64,000 bases of DNA, taken from NCBI RefSeq assembly GCF_000210295.1, contig NC_026743.1:62001-126000 (forward strand), given 5' to 3'. Below the pieces are notes generated by a model. The model had not been told where the DNA came from and ran no database searches. It worked only from the letters and a program-made list of their open reading frames with translations. Positions 9,661-20,593 of this stretch are shown piece after piece (position 1 is the stretch's first letter; each line of letters opens with the position of its first letter). Source of the DNA: Trypanosoma brucei gambiense DAL972 (Eukaryota > Euglenozoa > Kinetoplastea > Trypanosomatida > Trypanosomatidae). A program made the translations under genes and the position numbers.

Positions 9661-11904
9661 AAAGAGATTATCTGCAACGTTTTTTAAAAATAAAATAAAA
9701 TAATGACTGTTGTTATTGTTATTGTTGTTGCTGCTACTGCTATTATTATTATTATTATTTTTAAATAATATTATGAATATTTATTTCCTTTCTTTGATGT
9801 GTGATCGCATCTACTCCTCATTTTTCTCGAGTACATGTACCGAAAATGCCATAAATTCCGCTATTTTTTTTTCTTTTGCGTTCGTGTGGTGACAGAATTG
9901 TGAAGAAATTATTCAAAAAAAATAATAATTAAAAATGAACGAAAAAAAAAAGACGAAATAAAATAAATAATTATATATATATATATATATAAACAAATAT
10001 TGATAAATTCAAGACGGTTATCTAACATGAGTGTTGTACAAAAAAAAAAAAGAAACAAAACAAAACAAAAAAAAGAAGTGAAGAGTCGAGAAATTATAAA
10101 AGTGGTGGAAAAGTGCCTGAGAAGGAGTGACGGAGGGAGAAAATATGTTAAAATATATAAATATATGTATTGTATTTTGTTTTTTTTTCTACCTCCCATT
10201 CCTTCTATGTTTTTCTATAGATTTATAAATAAATAAAAATATACGCAAGAAAGCGTGTCTGAGTTTATATGTGGTCACTGCATCAATTTCATTACGAGAA
10301 GGACCGGCAAGTGACGAACCGCAATGTATAATAAATATATATATATATATATATATATATTTCTTTTTTAGCATATTTATATTTATATCTATCGGCATGT
10401 TCATATTCGTTTCTTTTTTCTTTTTTATTTGGTAGAATTCTTTTTGTTTAACTCTTTGGCATTCCATTTCCCATTCGTCCTCTTTTGCACGCAAACGTGT
10501 GGCTGAGTGGTGGAATCTGCCGGTAATGAAGAAATAAAACACTAAATGACAATTAAAAAAGAAGAAAAAAACAATAATGATAAAACAAATTCACATTTCT
10601 TTTTTTTTTTTAAAAGAAAAAGATGCGAAATTATTAACGTAATGAATTAAACAGGTGACTATTTGACAGAAAGATGTGAATAACTACAGAAATTTGAGAG
10701 AAAGAGAAAAGAAACGAAAAAAAAAGGACAAAAAAAAGAGGGAATAAATCAACAAAGTAATATGAAAAAAAAATGTGATTCACGTATATATTAATGTATG
10801 AAACACATTTATGTCTCAATGGATTTTGCTGCTTTTTCTCATTATATTTATGTTTGTCTCTCGATGTATTTATTTATTTATTTATTTTTTAAATATGTGA
10901 AGGAATTTATTTGTGACGCGTCAGGAACTCCTCGCGCCTGTTATCATTTCACGTAATGGAGAATAAATAAATAAATATTTATATTTACGCGCTCGTTTTG
11001 TTGAATTCTTATCCTTCATCATATCCATTGTACCATTTTTATATTTATAATTCATCTACTCAATTTTATTCTGTTTCTTGTTTTACCTATTTATTTTTCA
11101 TCTGTACACGAATTAACAGATTGCGTTTAGCAATTATCAATTCAGTTCCAAAAAGAAAAGAGAGAAGGCATATTCTTTCTGTGTATGAGTTCGCAAAAAA
11201 AAAAAAGAAAATGTTATTAAATGTATTCACGTGTCGTTTTGCTTTCTTTTTTTTTTTCGTTTCCCCTTCACTCCGCTCAGACACTCTACAAGGAGAAAAA
11301 AGATGTTTTCTTGTTGTTATTATTATTATTATTTCGTTCATATTGTTTTGTTCTATTCTGTTTTTTTTTTCCTTTTCCTTTTGCTACCCGGTGCGAAAAC
11401 GGTATCTTCTTTAATTTGGTGAAGTGAGCGAGTAATAGCTATTTAAAAAAAAAAAATAATCAAACGATAAAAGTTAAAAATGAAAAAGGAAATGATGATG
11501 ATGACGATGACGATGGCGATGGTGAATAAAATAGGGAGAAATGTACGATTGACTCCCACTTATTTCATTCCATTCTTCCCTCTGTTTATTGTTTCTTAAA
11601 TATGTGTTCTTATTCTCACTTTTATTTCGGTCATTTCTTAATACATTACTGCCTGCTCTTCTTTTTCTCTTTTTTTTTTTATTTCAACACGTTGCGTATC
11701 AAATAGTAATACACAATAGGTGACGAGGAGCTTCCTTCCCCTCCTTCCCTTTTTTCTCCTTTTAAAAGATAAAAAGAAAACATTAATCACAAACATATCT
11801 GTACGTTTGGGAGGAATAACGACGGAGGGAAGGTACACATATTTTCATTGAAAGAATCAAAAATAAAAAATCTTTAAAAAAAAATATTACATCACACGCC
11901 TCTC

Positions 11905-12900
11905 ATGTCTGCAGATGGAAGTGGTGAATTGCCACCCGTAATGCTCCATCGCTATCCGGTAACACTTGGGCTTCCCACGGCGGATCCATATGCACTTGCT
12001 ATCGAGTGTATGTTACGAATTGTTGGGGCACATTACAAAAAAAGAGATGGAGGACTACCCGTTACACTCGAAGTGCCAGTTGATGGTAGAAATAAACCTG
12101 CGATGAAGCGACATGAGGGTCTCACGTCATGTTTACAATTAATTGAGTCCGCCACACATCAGGACGCGGAAGTAATCACATCGGCACTTGAACCGGAGGC
12201 GTTGTGTGTGCGACTTACGGCTGAGGTGGTGTTAATACCCGCGTTTGTGTATATAACGCATAGTGATGCCGGAATTTTACGTAATGCCATTCAAAAGGCG
12301 GTAGAACCAAAAGTGGCGAGCATGTGGCAACGGTTCCGCGGCTCATATTCCCGTCACGTGGTGCAACAAACGTCTTTTTGTCGGTCGTATAAAAATATGG
12401 GTGAAGCCATCGAGAATGTGGAGCGCTGCCTTCGGGCGATTGAAGCAATTTGTTCGATTAACACGGCTGGTAATGGGATGTTCATTCTTGGTACTGAGAG
12501 ACCATGCAGTGCTGACGCGTTAATATACGCGGCAGCTTCCTCTTTTTTTCACGCTGATTTTGCTTCCCGCCAGGCATCAGGCGATATTATTGCAATGCAG
12601 CAGCGGTTAAGGGAAGGATGCCCCACATTACTGACTTACGTGGAGCGACTCCGTGGGTTATATTTCGAAGATTACAGTGCCTTCTACCACCTGCGTGCCC
12701 CAACCTGTGGAATGGAGGGTGAAGCTACGCAGAAGGCTGCAGAAGAAACTTTTGTTAGGGGACGGTGGAAAGTTTTGGCATTCACCGGCGTTTTCTCTAT
12801 CACATATTTTCTTGTTGCAAATATAGATGTCTTTTCGGCAGTTCTGCTGCATTATCTGGAGGATGACGGGGAAGAAGAGTTTTTAGAAGATGAAGAGTGA
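11905..12900 (+). CDS. Metaxin/SAM37-like outer mitochondrial membrane protein
   Basis: 331 residues. The N terminus (LHRYPVTLGLPTADPYALAIECMLRIVGA) follows the metaxin thioredoxin-like pattern: a short beta strand, GLPS/T-x-D, then a helix ending in GA. The central part is helical and GST-C-like; CSADALIYAAASSFFHADF at ~208-226 matches the metaxin (S)xDAxxF(A/G)xL helix. A single hydrophobic segment at about 290-312 followed by an acidic tail (DDGEEEFLEDEE) makes it a tail-anchored protein. Metaxins and Sam35/Sam37 take part in beta-barrel insertion in the mitochondrial outer membrane. Fold assignment is fairly good; which SAM subunit it is cannot be told. Start: first ATG, after an A-rich leader. 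Confidence 0.65.
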   Translation: MSADGSGELPPVMLHRYPVTLGLPTADPYALAIECMLRIVGAHYKKRDGGLPVTLEVPVDGRNKPAMKRHEGLTSCLQLIESATHQDAEVITSALEPEALCVRLTAEVVLIPAFVYITHSDAGILRNAIQKAVEPKVASMWQRFRGSYSRHVVQQTSFCRSYKNMGEAIENVERCLRAIEAICSINTAGNGMFILGTERPCSADALIYAAASSFFHADFASRQASGDIIAMQQRLREGCPTLLTYVERLRGLYFEDYSAFYHLRAPTCGMEGEATQKAAEETFVRGRWKVLAFTGVFSITYFLVANIDVFSAVLLHYLEDDGEEEFLEDEE

Positions 12901-12914
12901 AGAATCTCCAACAG

Positions 12915-12932
12915 ATCACTCAAGTGAGTGAT
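12915..12932 (+). repeat. 8-bp near-palindrome directly after a stop codon
   Basis: ATCACTCA, two bases, TGAGTGAT, beginning 15 nt after the stop of the metaxin-like gene. The two-base gap makes it a DNA palindrome more than an RNA hairpin. It may be chance or a short 3' UTR site. Confidence 0.5.
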
Positions 12933-13276
12933 ACATGAGGTAAAACAACAAAGGGGAGGAAGAAGCACCAGAAGGGAGTTGAATGAAGGAGCGAATGGAG
13001 TCCAACATTCATGAATGCGGGACGATATATATATATATATATATTAATGCAAATAAACATGTACGCATGAGAGCAGCGCTTGAAGGGAACGAAAGAAATA
13101 AAAAAAAATTACGGATGTTTGAATGACAGATCCCTTTACTCTGAGAAGGTTCATCATTCAGCAACGCCGTTTCTTTTCCTTCATCTTCTCTATTCTATGG
13201 ATTCTCCTGTGCCATGTGGGTTCGCGTTATAGTTGTATGTGTTGTCCCATTCTATTCTCCCTTTTTTTTTTTAGTC

Positions 13277-13306
13277 TTAACGGGCACTAAAAGTGAGGGC
13301 CGTTAA
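13277..13306 (+). repeat. Nested hairpin TTAACGG...CCGTTAA
   Basis: A 7-bp outer stem (TTAACGG at 13277-13283 with CCGTTAA at 13300-13306) encloses a 4-bp inner stem (CACT/AGTG) with a three-base loop. It lies about 140 nt before the GT microsatellite and just after a T12 run. Confidence 0.5.
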
Positions 13307-13443
13307 AAATTTAGGCACGAGCAGGGTGCGGGCGAGGGACTTCCACTAACAAATCGTCACATTTCTCGTTTGTCTGCCTATCTTTCTTTTTCTTGTTTTT
13401 TTTTTGGTATTTCACAGGTTTTCACAACAGAAAGCGTTTCGTT

Positions 13444-13597
<154 letters not shown>

Positions 13598-13837
13598 CAC
13601 GTTAGCGGTAATGTTTACTTAGTCCCTATTTCGCTACCACCTATCAGTTTTGGTGCTGTTTGTTTTTCTTTTAGTTTTCGTGCAAAAGTCTTTGTTATTG
13701 CCTTTTATTGAATGTTGCTTTACTGTCAATGTTCCCCGTTCTTCTGCTTGTGTGCTTATCCTATTCTATCGCCGTTGATATGCGGCATGCAGTAGGTTTT
13801 CCTCCTTGAAGAAGGTGAAGGCAAGGGACCATTATTA

Positions 13838-13859
13838 TTTTTTTTTTATATTGCGGCAG
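13838..13859 (+). promoter_or_regulatory. Trans-splice acceptor for the LETM1-like gene
   Basis: A T-rich run followed by ATTGCGGCAG, with the first AG at 13858-13859. This gives a leader of about 140 nt before the ATG at 13999. Confidence 0.55.
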
Positions 13860-13998
13860 AAGGTTGCGGAAGCTACTGTCAGTTCAACGATACTCAAGCG
13901 GTTACGCGTAAGCAAACAAAGGAGGGTGTTCAGGACACTATAAATTACTTCACAGTTTATTTACCTTTAAATCGTAATTGTCTTCACGTTTGGGTAAA

Positions 13999-15189
13999 AT
14001 GCAGGGCAGTTGGTCGGTTTTGAAAAAGAACTGTTCTAACTTCTTCCCTGGTTTACTCGCCTTTGCCCAACAGACGCAAGAGGCATACGGCATTTGGCTC
14101 CGAATTTATAACCGTCAACAAAAATATGGCCCAACAGACTTCGTTGAGCAGAGCGAAACATTTTCACCCGACTACCATAAACGCTTCCACTCACAAGACA
14201 AGAACATGTGGGTTGACAAGGAGCTCTGCACGGAAGTCTCCCAGAAGGAAGTGGCGCGTCTGATGACGTACAAACTTGACATGTGGCGTATGGCTCATTG
14301 CGCTGGTGCGTTATTGGCCACGGGTGGTTATGCCATTCCCTTCGGACTCTTTTGGCTCGCAAATGATACGTGGGTTCCATCATCTTTTAACCTTACTGGA
14401 GAGGAACTCCGGGCGTGGCGTGAAGCTCAGGACCTTTACCGTTACCGCAGTGCGCCGTCATATCTTACGGATACGAAATGGCACTTCGATTTTCATGCGT
14501 ATCCATGGAATGAAACACAGGAACGTGCCTGGGATGACTTGTTTGAGAAGAATGATGTTCGACGTGACCCTAAAGTGGTACGCCCCGCCGCTGAGATGTA
14601 TGACGGCTTCATCAAGTTTGAGTTGATTCGTCGCAAGTCTCTTCGTCATCTTTGCAGGAGCATGAACATTCCCACCTTTCCCATGCTCGCCCGCCTTTGC
14701 AATGGTACACGGGTGCGTGACTACTGGAATTTGGCATGGTGTGAAGATTACATGGTCATAACGCAGCGACTGCACGAGTCCATGACGGATGAGGAACTAT
14801 ATGACTATGCGTGGCGTCGGTATCTTGCCCCTTATGATAAGAACCTCAATCGGGAACAGCTTATGGAGCGTGTAGAGGATTATTTTGAGTTCCTTGGCCC
14901 TGACTTCGTTGCCCATGGAAAGGCACCGAATCTTGTCATTTTAACCAATTATGTCCTTGGTTATTATAACGACCCCGCTTATCTGGAGGGAGACATATCG
15001 GAACTCGACAAAAATGATTACGACCACTTAGCGAGTTGGGGGAAAGATGCGTTTCTGCGCCGACTCGAATTTGAAAACGGACCTCTAAGAGATCAGGTGG
15101 AGGCGCACACACAACGTTTGTTGGCGGAGCGTGCAGCGATTGCAAAGGGTGATAATGCAGCCGCAGTGGAGGGCCGACACACAGCTTAG
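13999..15189 (+). CDS. LETM1-like inner mitochondrial membrane protein
   Basis: 396 residues from the first ATG; the frame also opens 21 nt upstream without an ATG. The N-terminal ~95 residues are basic/aromatic. One hydrophobic segment at about 98-120 ends in a Pro/Phe/Gly-rich motif (AIPFGLFWLANDTWVPSSFN) that matches the LETM1 membrane segment followed by a LP(S)xF motif. The C-terminal helical domain has the LETM1-like RRKSLRHLCRSMNIP (~211-225) and later repeats of charged helices. LETM1 proteins act in mitochondrial K+/H+ (Ca2+) exchange and in ribosome attachment to the inner membrane. The presequence is not obvious, and no EF-hand is present. The call is reasonable at superfamily level; a LETMD1-like or kinetoplastid-specific role is possible. 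Confidence 0.65.
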   Translation: MQGSWSVLKKNCSNFFPGLLAFAQQTQEAYGIWLRIYNRQQKYGPTDFVEQSETFSPDYHKRFHSQDKNMWVDKELCTEVSQKEVARLMTYKLDMWRMAHCAGALLATGGYAIPFGLFWLANDTWVPSSFNLTGEELRAWREAQDLYRYRSAPSYLTDTKWHFDFHAYPWNETQERAWDDLFEKNDVRRDPKVVRPAAEMYDGFIKFELIRRKSLRHLCRSMNIPTFPMLARLCNGTRVRDYWNLAWCEDYMVITQRLHESMTDEELYDYAWRRYLAPYDKNLNREQLMERVEDYFEFLGPDFVAHGKAPNLVILTNYVLGYYNDPAYLEGDISELDKNDYDHLASWGKDAFLRRLEFENGPLRDQVEAHTQRLLAERAAIAKGDNAAAVEGRHTA

Positions 15190-16193
15190 TTACTGCGATA
15201 TCAGCAAGTTTTTGTATTGTGTTGTGTTGTTGTGAATTTGAGTGTGGAGTGGACTGTGTAGGAAGAAATAGTAGTAGGTGGTTTCACGCGCACATCAGAT
15301 TAGGGAACGTAAAAAAAAGGAGAGACAGATCTGGGAATGAAAGAAAGGAGGGGGATGTTAGGACGCTTGTGTACCTTTCTCGTATATGAAGTCATGTGCA
15401 AGCTACGCTGATAGAGCAATAACATGGTGACAGAGTGAAAGGCAAAAGGCACTTGCAGAAGGGGGAATTTTTGTTTTCGTATTTGATATTAACTCTCCTT
15501 GTGTTGTCGCAGCGACTGTTCTCGCATATAACATAATTGCGCACATGACAGCATGCATCAGCAGTTTTGGTAGCATCTGCCTCATGCCAATGTTTGACAG
15601 TCAAAGGTTGAAATCATGTCATGATGGAGGTGGTTCAACACCTCAAGGGACTTTTTTTTTTTGAATATTTTGGCGATGCCTTCATGACGTTTATGCGGTG
15701 CAAGAAGCAGGTTCCCTTTCTTCTTTTTACTTTCCAGATCTTCATCGGAATGTCCAATCGAAGTTTAGTGTGAATGAATGACTTTATATTTGTCTGTGTC
15801 CTTTTTGTTGTTTTGTGGTCTCCCATCTGAAACTCATTTTATTTTACTCTTTCTTTTATCTCATTATGATTTTACTCCCTCTAGAGGACAAAATCACGTT
15901 TATCACCTCTTTTTTCTTTGCCCATTTAGGTAGTAGAGGTCACTAGGTCCTAGTTTTCTTTTTTAATTCCACTTCGCCACGTTACTCCAATCAAGCAAAG
16001 AGAAAAGGTAAAAAGAAGGGGAGTGAGTTGAGTCAGACAAGAAAAGAATACGTGGGTGGACGCGGTGTGATAATATAAAGGCGTGAAGCAGAGGGATAAA
16101 GGTAAAGTAAAAGAGAAGTGGGAACGGTATCCTATTTTCACGCACCGTATACCATAGTGAGTTGCTAACACCGTATTTGATTACTTACGGAAT
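15190..16193. other. Intergenic spacer, nothing recognisable
   Basis: About 1 kb of mixed sequence with a T12 run near 15650 and pyrimidine stretches around 15840-15960 that could serve the downstream gene. No frame of normal composition on either strand. Confidence 0.6.
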
Positions 16194-18260
16194 ATGGGCA
16201 ATGAACCTGATGAAGCCCGAGTGGGCGGGGTGCCTGAAATGCCAAAGGTATATGAAAAGAAGCGCACCTGCACAGATATTGTGTTCCTGTGCCTTTTCTT
16301 CGTTATGTTGTTGGCTTTCGCTGCTTTAGGCATCATTGCTTTTGTGGACGGCGAAGCGAAGGATTCCCTGAATGGTCGTGACAGAACTGGGCGTTATTGT
16401 GGTAGCGGCTCTCCTCCAGATGGTTTCGCTGACAGTATACCTGAGGGTGCACCTTTTCAAAGTAAAGTCTGGGGTGAGAACAAGTATCTGTGGTATCCGT
16501 TCCCATTGAAGCAAACGGCAATGTCGTTGAACCCACTGCTGTACCTCAGTTTGGGTCTGTGCGTGCAGCAGTGCCCAATGGCAAATGAGAGGTTATTGGA
16601 ACGTCTTTTGAAAAACCCCTCTTCCGTAACTGAAGAGGAGAAGAATGCCGTGAAGGTGTACTCGTATGGAGGCAGTTCAGTTGTGGAGAGTAGCGTGCAA
16701 ACGGTCAATCATGCGATTCCGGTTTACCACACGGGGCCCATTTTGGGGCGGTGTCTTCCCACCATCACTCAGCCACCCTCCGTGCGCGAACTATTGATGA
16801 CTTCAGAGTATAGTCAGAGGGTTTACGCATTTGTGTTGAAGGGTGTACTGGAGGTGAAGGCAAGTTGGAAGGTTTTTCTGTGCGCCGCCGCTGCATGTAC
16901 GCTCCTGTGCTTCATTTTCTTGTTTTTGGTGCGTTTCCTAATCAGCTTCGTCGTGTGGGCGTCCATTATTGCATGCTTCCTTTTGCTGTTAAGCGGTGGG
17001 TGCATATGCATTCAACTTTATCTTAACGACGGTCACTTTATGAACCTCCATTTAGACGTCACGAAGTACTCTGTTCTTTTGCTGTGCGTTGCTATTGGGC
17101 TTTGGATCGGGGCGCTGGTGTATGTTTTTGTCATTATTGGAGCATGCCCGAGGATCCGCCTGGTATGCGCCTTAGCGAAAATCGCATCGCGTGTTGTTGA
17201 TAATGCGCCATCAACTGTGCTGTTACCGATTCTAATGAACGTGGCGATTTTGTGTCTGCTGGTGTGGAGTATTCTCGTTGCTCTTGGCTTGTACAATGCT
17301 CGGAGAAAAACTGGGAAGATTTCGTTCGTGCCCGTAACCGACGCTATTGGCATTAATGACGGTTCATTCAAGGGAATCGGTGACACAAAATTCTACCAGG
17401 GGGTTGTGCATGGCGTGGAGCACCGCTACGCATTGGTTTACCTCTTATTTGGAGAGTTGTTTGCCTTCCTGTGGTGCGTATCATTCCTCAACGCCGTGTC
17501 CTTTACATCAATTTCTTTCGTCTCGACATTTTGGTATTTTTCGAACCTTAATGGTGGTAAGAAGAGGGTACCATTTTTCGGGGTGCTGAGAGCGTTTGTA
17601 TGGACAGTGTTTTATCATGCAGGAACGCTGGCGCTGGGTTCTCTTCTAATTGCTATTCTTCAGATCGTTCGCATATTACTTGTTTATGCGGCAGAAAAGG
17701 CAGAAGAGGCAGTGGACAGACATGACTTAATCCAATGCTTGCACTGTTACTTGCAGTATGCTCTCCTCTGTTTCGAGAACTTTGTGAGTAGTATCAATAA
17801 GAACATTTACGTCGTTGTTTGTCTGACCTCCAGGAGCTTTTACACATCAGCCTGCACCGGCCTCTCAGTGCTTAAGGGTCATTCCTCTGATTTGTTCCTC
17901 ATCTCGTGGATGGTGTTGTGCGTAAAGATTTTGGGAAAACTGTTTGTTACTGTCGGAACTGTCGTGACTTCATATTTACTTTTTAAGCACACAACTTTGG
18001 AACCGGGGGTGGATTCGATGATAATGCCTCTCATTTTAATTGGTATCGGCGCATATTTCCTCAGCGGTCCCTTTTTTGATGTTTTCGATTCCTCCACACT
18101 CGCCCTATTGATTTGTTACTGCTACGATCACCACATCAACCAATCGGTTGGAATATTTTACGTTCCTGCGGAACTTGAGCACCAACTGAGTGACTACTCT
18201 CAGAAGAAAAAGTTGCGCCGCCTGAAGAACCAACAAGCGGCCGCACATAGGAGAGGTTAA
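16194..18260 (+). CDS. Choline transporter-like protein (CTL/SLC44 family)
   Basis: 688 residues with about ten membrane segments. The N terminus shows the family hallmark (KRTCTDIVFLCLFFVMLLAF): a Cys-Thr-Asp before TM1 (~28-50), then a long, Cys-containing extracytoplasmic loop (~51-220) and a cluster of hydrophobic helices from ~225. The C-terminal part (GAYFLSGPFFDVFDSSTLALLICYCYDHHIN) corresponds to the most conserved SLC44 block, FxxVYxxxxDTLxLCFxED. The acidic ED after LC is replaced here by CYDH. Members transport choline or ethanolamine across plasma or organelle membranes, feeding phosphatidylcholine synthesis. The basic C terminus (KKKLRRLKNQQ) is cytoplasmic. Family assignment is strong; substrate is inferred. 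Confidence 0.88.
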   Translation: MGNEPDEARVGGVPEMPKVYEKKRTCTDIVFLCLFFVMLLAFAALGIIAFVDGEAKDSLNGRDRTGRYCGSGSPPDGFADSIPEGAPFQSKVWGENKYLWYPFPLKQTAMSLNPLLYLSLGLCVQQCPMANERLLERLLKNPSSVTEEEKNAVKVYSYGGSSVVESSVQTVNHAIPVYHTGPILGRCLPTITQPPSVRELLMTSEYSQRVYAFVLKGVLEVKASWKVFLCAAAACTLLCFIFLFLVRFLISFVVWASIIACFLLLLSGGCICIQLYLNDGHFMNLHLDVTKYSVLLLCVAIGLWIGALVYVFVIIGACPRIRLVCALAKIASRVVDNAPSTVLLPILMNVAILCLLVWSILVALGLYNARRKTGKISFVPVTDAIGINDGSFKGIGDTKFYQGVVHGVEHRYALVYLLFGELFAFLWCVSFLNAVSFTSISFVSTFWYFSNLNGGKKRVPFFGVLRAFVWTVFYHAGTLALGSLLIAILQIVRILLVYAAEKAEEAVDRHDLIQCLHCYLQYALLCFENFVSSINKNIYVVVCLTSRSFYTSACTGLSVLKGHSSDLFLISWMVLCVKILGKLFVTVGTVVTSYLLFKHTTLEPGVDSMIMPLILIGIGAYFLSGPFFDVFDSSTLALLICYCYDHHINQSVGIFYVPAELEHQLSDYSQKKKLRRLKNQQAAAHRRG

Positions 18261-20593
18261 AATGAAAAAAAAAATGAGAGGGTTGCGAGAGTATATTGAT
18301 ATGAATTTAATCGTTAAGGCATGTTATGTTGTGTTATATTATTTGCATGCATACTTTGCTCTGCATCATATAAAGGGGTCACGTATTTTACTGGCTGTTT
18401 TCCATTTTTTTTTTCCATTACTGTTTCCGCTTCAACAACTCCTTTTTCGCTTTTTTTTTCTTCCATTTGGGCGTGCCACTTAATATTTGTTTCCTCTGTT
18501 CCTCCCCTACTGTTTTTCATAATGTTTTTTTTTGTTGTTTACTCGACCGAATTTTCTTGTATTCCTTCCTTCTCTCCCATCTGTTGCTGCACAATATACT
18601 GTCTCTTTGCTATTTAAAAAAAAAAAATCGGTGAGGTGGGGAACCTCCTTTAAAAACGTTTTGGAGCAGATGCGGATTTCTTCTTTTTTTTTTCTTTTGT
18701 TACAATGTGTTTAATAATTTTTTGAAAAAACAAACAAACAAACAAACAAAACTTACCCTTTTAACACTTCTTCATAACCGCTGCGGTGCTTCTCGGGCTC
18801 ATAACCCATTACTTTCTTTCTCTTTCAGAGTTGATGCTTTCTCTCTTTCTTTCTTTCTTTCTTTCTCTTTACCGCATGTAAAGGGAGGGTTAATGCATCC
18901 CAATAAGAAAAGTAAAATTTTTTAGGCTTATGTTTTATGTTTTGTGTTTTCGAAAAATATTTGTATGTTTTATTGGTGTATCAAATAGAGATGACTTTTG
19001 TGAAATAGTCGATAACGGCAGTGATAACGATAAACGGAATTTTTTTTTCTTTTTGACTTGAGGAGTGGTCTCATCCTTTTGGTTGTTATTGACGCTTGTT
19101 TTTTTTTTTCTTTCATTTCTTCATTCTTTTTTTCTTCTTTGTTTTTCATATCCTTTTTTTTTGTTTCGCAATTATTTACATTTATTCCTCCCTTTCGTAT
19201 CTGTGGGGGAACATTTTTGTTGTTGCCTAATTTCTTTTTTTTTTGTTCCTTTTTCTTAAGTCGTTTCATTTCATAATGTTTTTTTTTGCTTTTTTTTTGT
19301 GTGTTTGTGTTTGCAGTACCATATGGTGCTGCATTTATATTTTTATGTGTGTGTGTGTGTGTGTGTGCCATCAGTGTGTTTTTTTTTTTGGGAGGTATTC
19401 TGTACAAAATCGAAAGAAAGGAAGAAAAAACGAAAAGGAAAGAAAAAAAAAGAATGAAAAAAATTAAGAAAAAAAAACATCTCCAGATATTTTGCAAGCA
19501 TATGCGGTGGCTTGCTGAAACGCATCTCTTCAGTATAATAAAGATGAGTTGTGTTGTACCTCATTTTTGTTTCTGTTTTTAAGTTCCGTAAGGCCGCTTA
19601 CTTTTTTTTTGTGGCGGCTTCTTGTCGTCTGCTGATGTTGAATTGTCTTCCGTTTTTTTTTTGTTGTTGTGTTTTTACTGTACCTACATTTGTTGTGTTC
19701 ACAAATATCAGGTGTTATTTTGTCCCACATTACTATGAAACTCGCTTCTTTATTATTGTTGTTTTTACCATTCAGTTGCTTCTCTTAAAAAATATATAAA
19801 AAAAATTAAAAGAAATATGTGCTGCGTCTCATCTTTTCAATACGTTTTTTCCCTCTTTTTTTTCCCCTCTTCCTCTACTCTCATTTTCCTCCTTCATAGT
19901 TTTAATTGTTTCATAGTTTTAAAAGGTGTAGTTTAAGGAAAAGATGTGCACATGTAACAAATGTTAGCGCTTCTGGTGTCTTTTTTTTTTTTTAATTGCC
20001 ATTATCACTATTATTGTTATAGTCATTATTAATCCTATTATTGCTTACATATTTCCCCCCCCCCACACACACACACTTTTTCTGCTACATTCTTTTTTTT
20101 TTTAAATTCGAGGGTGCGGTTGTACGTGCCACTGGAGGAGGAGGAAAAACAAAAAAGAATGTAGCAGAAAAAGTGTGTGTGTGTGTTTGTGGAAAAAAAA
20201 GGATACTGATGAGTGCAAGAAAAAAAAAGAGAGAGTTGGTTAAGTGTATTAAATTTTAATTAGTTTTGTTAATGATCGTGACTGCCTTTATTTTCTTCTT
20301 TTTCTTTCTTACACCCAATTTAATGGTGAGTTGTGCTTTTTTTTTTGTGAATTTATTCTTACCATTTAATGTTTATATGGCATCAGCATTTTATGTGCCT
20401 TCAACCCCAAAAATGTGATTTTACTCGCTTTATTGTTATCCATTACACCTTTCCCTCACTTTCTCCAATACTTTATTTTAAAAATTTTTGACAAATAATA
20501 TATATATATGTATAATTTTTCTAGTCATTGACAACAGGTTAGCAACAAGATTTCAAAAAAAAGAAAAGAAAAAGAAGTTAAAGATAAATTAAC
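18261..20593. other. 2.3 kb spacer of homopolymer tracts with a large inverted repeat
   Basis: Dominated by T and A runs, (CAAA)5 near 18725-18748, (TTCT)n near 18843-18866 and a GT run near 19350-19367. A 35-bp inverted repeat at 20064-20185 is described separately. The sequence just before the next ATG (20594) is A-rich; the likely acceptors are among the AGs around 20523-20545, behind the T-rich 20515-20522. No credible gene. Confidence 0.65.
20064..20185 (+). repeat. Perfect 35-bp inverted repeat with 52-nt loop
   Basis: Left arm 20064-20098: (CA)6C, T5, core CTGCTACATTC, T6. Right arm 20151-20185: A6, core GAATGTAGCAG, A5, (GT)6G. All 35 positions pair, and after one mismatch (20099/20150) four further T-A pairs extend the stem. 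The non-repetitive 11-base core pairs exactly, so this is not just two opposing simple repeats. It lies 409 nt upstream of the Sub2 start codon, within a transcribed spacer if the unit is polycistronic. Confidence 0.93.

Larger units (their letters stand above)
7317..11904. other. 4.6 kb AT-rich gene-poor stretch
   Basis: Almost entirely homopolymer T and A runs, (AT)n, (ATT)n, TTTA and similar repeats. No frame shows normal amino-acid composition. Small islands of ordinary complexity stand out at about 8570-8610, 9480-9570, 9790-9890, 10240-10330, 10490-10530 and 10905-10960. It may be the long 3' UTR of the poly-Q protein gene, plain spacer, or an internal transcription-start region. I found no convincing tRNA or snRNA box pairs. 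Confidence 0.6.

Noticed and set aside
10500..10511. TGGCTGAGTGGT, close to a tRNA/Pol III box A
   Set aside because: No box B-like GGTTCGA within a plausible distance and no clover-leaf pairing around it.
11461..11527. Repeated TGATGA, like C/D snoRNA box C
   Set aside because: Part of a GATGAT/GACGAT simple repeat with no matching D box or terminal stem.
18970..19497. 175-codon minus-strand Lys-rich frame
   Set aside because: Translation of A/T homopolymer tracts; no normal composition.
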